Assembly: GCA_036378735.1 (NCBI GenBank)
Contig: DASUVX010000080.1
Location: 28,581-92,580 of the forward strand
Length of the DNA: 64,000 bases
Direction of reading: 5' to 3'
Source of the DNA: GCA-003244245 sp036378735
GTDB lineage: Bacteria > Actinomycetota > Actinomycetes > Mycobacteriales > Pseudonocardiaceae
Shown here piece after piece: positions 63,163 to 64,000 of this stretch. Below the pieces are notes generated by a model that saw only the letters and a list, made by a program, of their open reading frames with translations, had not been told where the DNA came from and ran no database searches. Every line of letters begins with the position of its first letter. Within the stretch, counting starts at the first letter, position 1. Both the position numbers and the translations under genes were made by a program.

Positions 63163-64000
63163 CTAGGACTCCAGCGGTGCGCGCACGACTCCGGGCGGGG
63201 GCAACTGCTCGGGGATACCTGCGGAGCGCTCTCGCAGGCGGGCATGATGCCACCGTCGGACTGATGTCACATGGCGGCGCAAGTGTCGCAGCGGCGGAAT
63301 CTGGGTGGCCAGGTGGAGGTGATAGCGCCACAATGGTTGCCGGGTACGGAAACGCTTCGACAGCGCGTAGGCGAACTGGACGCCATCCTGGTCTATGCAA
63401 TCTTCCACACTCTCAAGCCACCGCATGCTCGTCACCGCGTTACGCTGTATCGCGTTCACCTCGGGGAGGCGCTGGTGCTCATAAGCTCTGAGCGCTGAGC
63501 GGAGGTCCTTGTGCTCTGCTAATTTCGTCGCTAGCGCGACTGCATCGCCGACGGCCAGCTTGGTACCCGAGCCGATCGAGAAGTGTGTTGTATGCGCAGC
63601 GTCACCGACGAGCACCACGTTGTCGTGGAACCAGCTATTGTTGCGGATGACTCTGAAATTAAGCCAGGGCAGCTTGTTCCCACTGCGCACCTGATTGATC
63701 AGTGGCCGGCCATGCAGGTGCCGTTCGAAGATCTGTTCGAGTAGGCGCATGCTCTGGTCTGCGTCCAGTTCGGGGAAACCCAATCCTTCCCAAGTCTCGG
63801 GCGGACACTCGACGATACAGGTGCTCCGGCCGGCATCAAGATAGTAGGCATGCAGCCATATCCATCCGGCAGGCGTGCGTTCGAATGCGTAAGTGAACGC
63901 ATCGAATGCCTGATATGCGCCGAGCCACAGATACTTGTTACGGCCCAGGGTAATATCTGTTTGAAAGTTATTGGCAAAGCGTTGGCGTGTCCGGCTGTTC
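63163..64000 (-). CDS. FAD-dependent aromatic acyl-CoA monooxygenase, C-terminal part (5' end beyond window)
   Basis: The open frame runs to the window edge. From the edge it reads RTRQRFANNFQTDITLGRNK, YLWLGAYQAFDAFTYAFERT and PAGWIWLHAYYLDAGRSTCI, then VECPPETWEGLGFPELDADQ, and later WFHDNVVLVGDAAHTTHFSI with SIGSGTKLAVGDAVALATKL. The DAAHTTHFSIGSGTKLA motif is the second FAD-binding (GD) motif of the salicylyl-CoA 5-hydroxylase/anthraniloyl-CoA monooxygenase family, and the FDAFTYAFERTP stretch fits that subgroup. The N-terminal GxGxxG is outside. The enzyme would hydroxylate an aromatic CoA thioester. It converges with the SCP2 gene. Confidence 0.85.
   Translation of the reverse strand, partial: NSRTRQRFANNFQTDITLGRNKYLWLGAYQAFDAFTYAFERTPAGWIWLHAYYLDAGRSTCIVECPPETWEGLGFPELDADQSMRLLEQIFERHLHGRPLINQVRSGNKLPWLNFRVIRNNSWFHDNVVLVGDAAHTTHFSIGSGTKLAVGDAVALATKLAEHKDLRSALRAYEHQRLPEVNAIQRNAVTSMRWLESVEDCIDQDGVQFAYALSKRFRTRQPLWRYHLHLATQIPPLRHLRRHVTSVRRWHHARLRERSAGIPEQLPPPGVVRAPLES

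Overview
The window is a high-GC (roughly two-thirds G+C by eye) chromosomal stretch of an actinobacterium, most likely of the Mycobacteriales/Pseudonocardiales group. The evidence is the gene content and order. The block DedA - septum-formation protein - small zincin - class II fructose-bisphosphate aldolase - DUF3151 - hypothetical - purA resembles the fba/purA region of Mycobacterium. There is also a mycothiol-dependent-isomerase-fold protein, a FadE5-like acyl-CoA dehydrogenase of the same 611-residue length as the mycobacterial protein, and XRE/DUF397 regulatory pairs. Genes are densely packed, with many 1-4 base overlaps and frequent GTG starts. All assignments come from reading the sequence; no database search was possible.

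Layout. 1-6.8 kb (mostly minus strand): an ECF sigma/YCII/DUF6069 operon, a MEDS-HATPase-HTH fusion regulator, a zincin, a septum-formation protein, a DedA protein, and a SigE-type sigma factor with a tiny membrane partner. 7-12.6 kb: fba, DUF3151, purA, a CPA1 antiporter and a UBP zinc finger. 12.6-17.1 kb: a divergent unit of a cysteine-rich 69-residue protein, an XRE/TPR regulator and a SAM methyltransferase, then a PAS-GGDEF-EAL protein whose 3' end is frameshifted. 17.2-25.5 kb: purD, a hypothetical, an SGNH hydrolase, an aminotransferase/amidohydrolase pair, purB and a DinB/MPI-fold protein. 26.5-33 kb: DUF4383, ask, asd, two membrane proteins and an enolase-superfamily enzyme. 33-41.4 kb: an MFS transporter, a mosaic of truncated hydrogenase-associated genes, selB, selA, a lectin-repeat/DUF4185 protein and the selenocysteine tRNA. 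41.6-51.5 kb: a CvnA-like kinase, a MetE-C-like protein, a second DedA protein, hydantoinase/oxoprolinase B and A, a secreted beta-helix protein and a MurG paralogue. 51.6-64 kb: a DUF397/XRE pair, PAP2, Hsp20, DUF2267, FadE5, VanW plus GroES-like, an ATPase, a methyltransferase/acyltransferase/glycosyltransferase cluster, an SCP2 protein and a truncated aromatic acyl-CoA monooxygenase.

How genes work together. purA, purD and purB supply purine-synthesis steps. ask and asd form the start of the aspartate pathway and overlap by 4 bases. selA, selB and selC give most of the selenocysteine-insertion machinery, but no selD or obvious selenoprotein lies in the window. Next to them are remnants of genes that in relatives accompany [NiFe] hydrogenases (DUF5947 and others).

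The most distinctive feature is several families of short interspersed repeats: (1) a ~60-66 bp near-perfect palindrome in four copies, one inserted in frame inside selB; (2) intergenic arrays of a ~21-bp CGCGACACAC-type unit at five sites; (3) a 24-bp unit encoding an 8-residue PGAGVPQ-type repeat at the C-terminus of DedA and the N-terminus of Asd; (4) a ~66-bp GTGAACTCGAC-bounded hairpin element at two sites.
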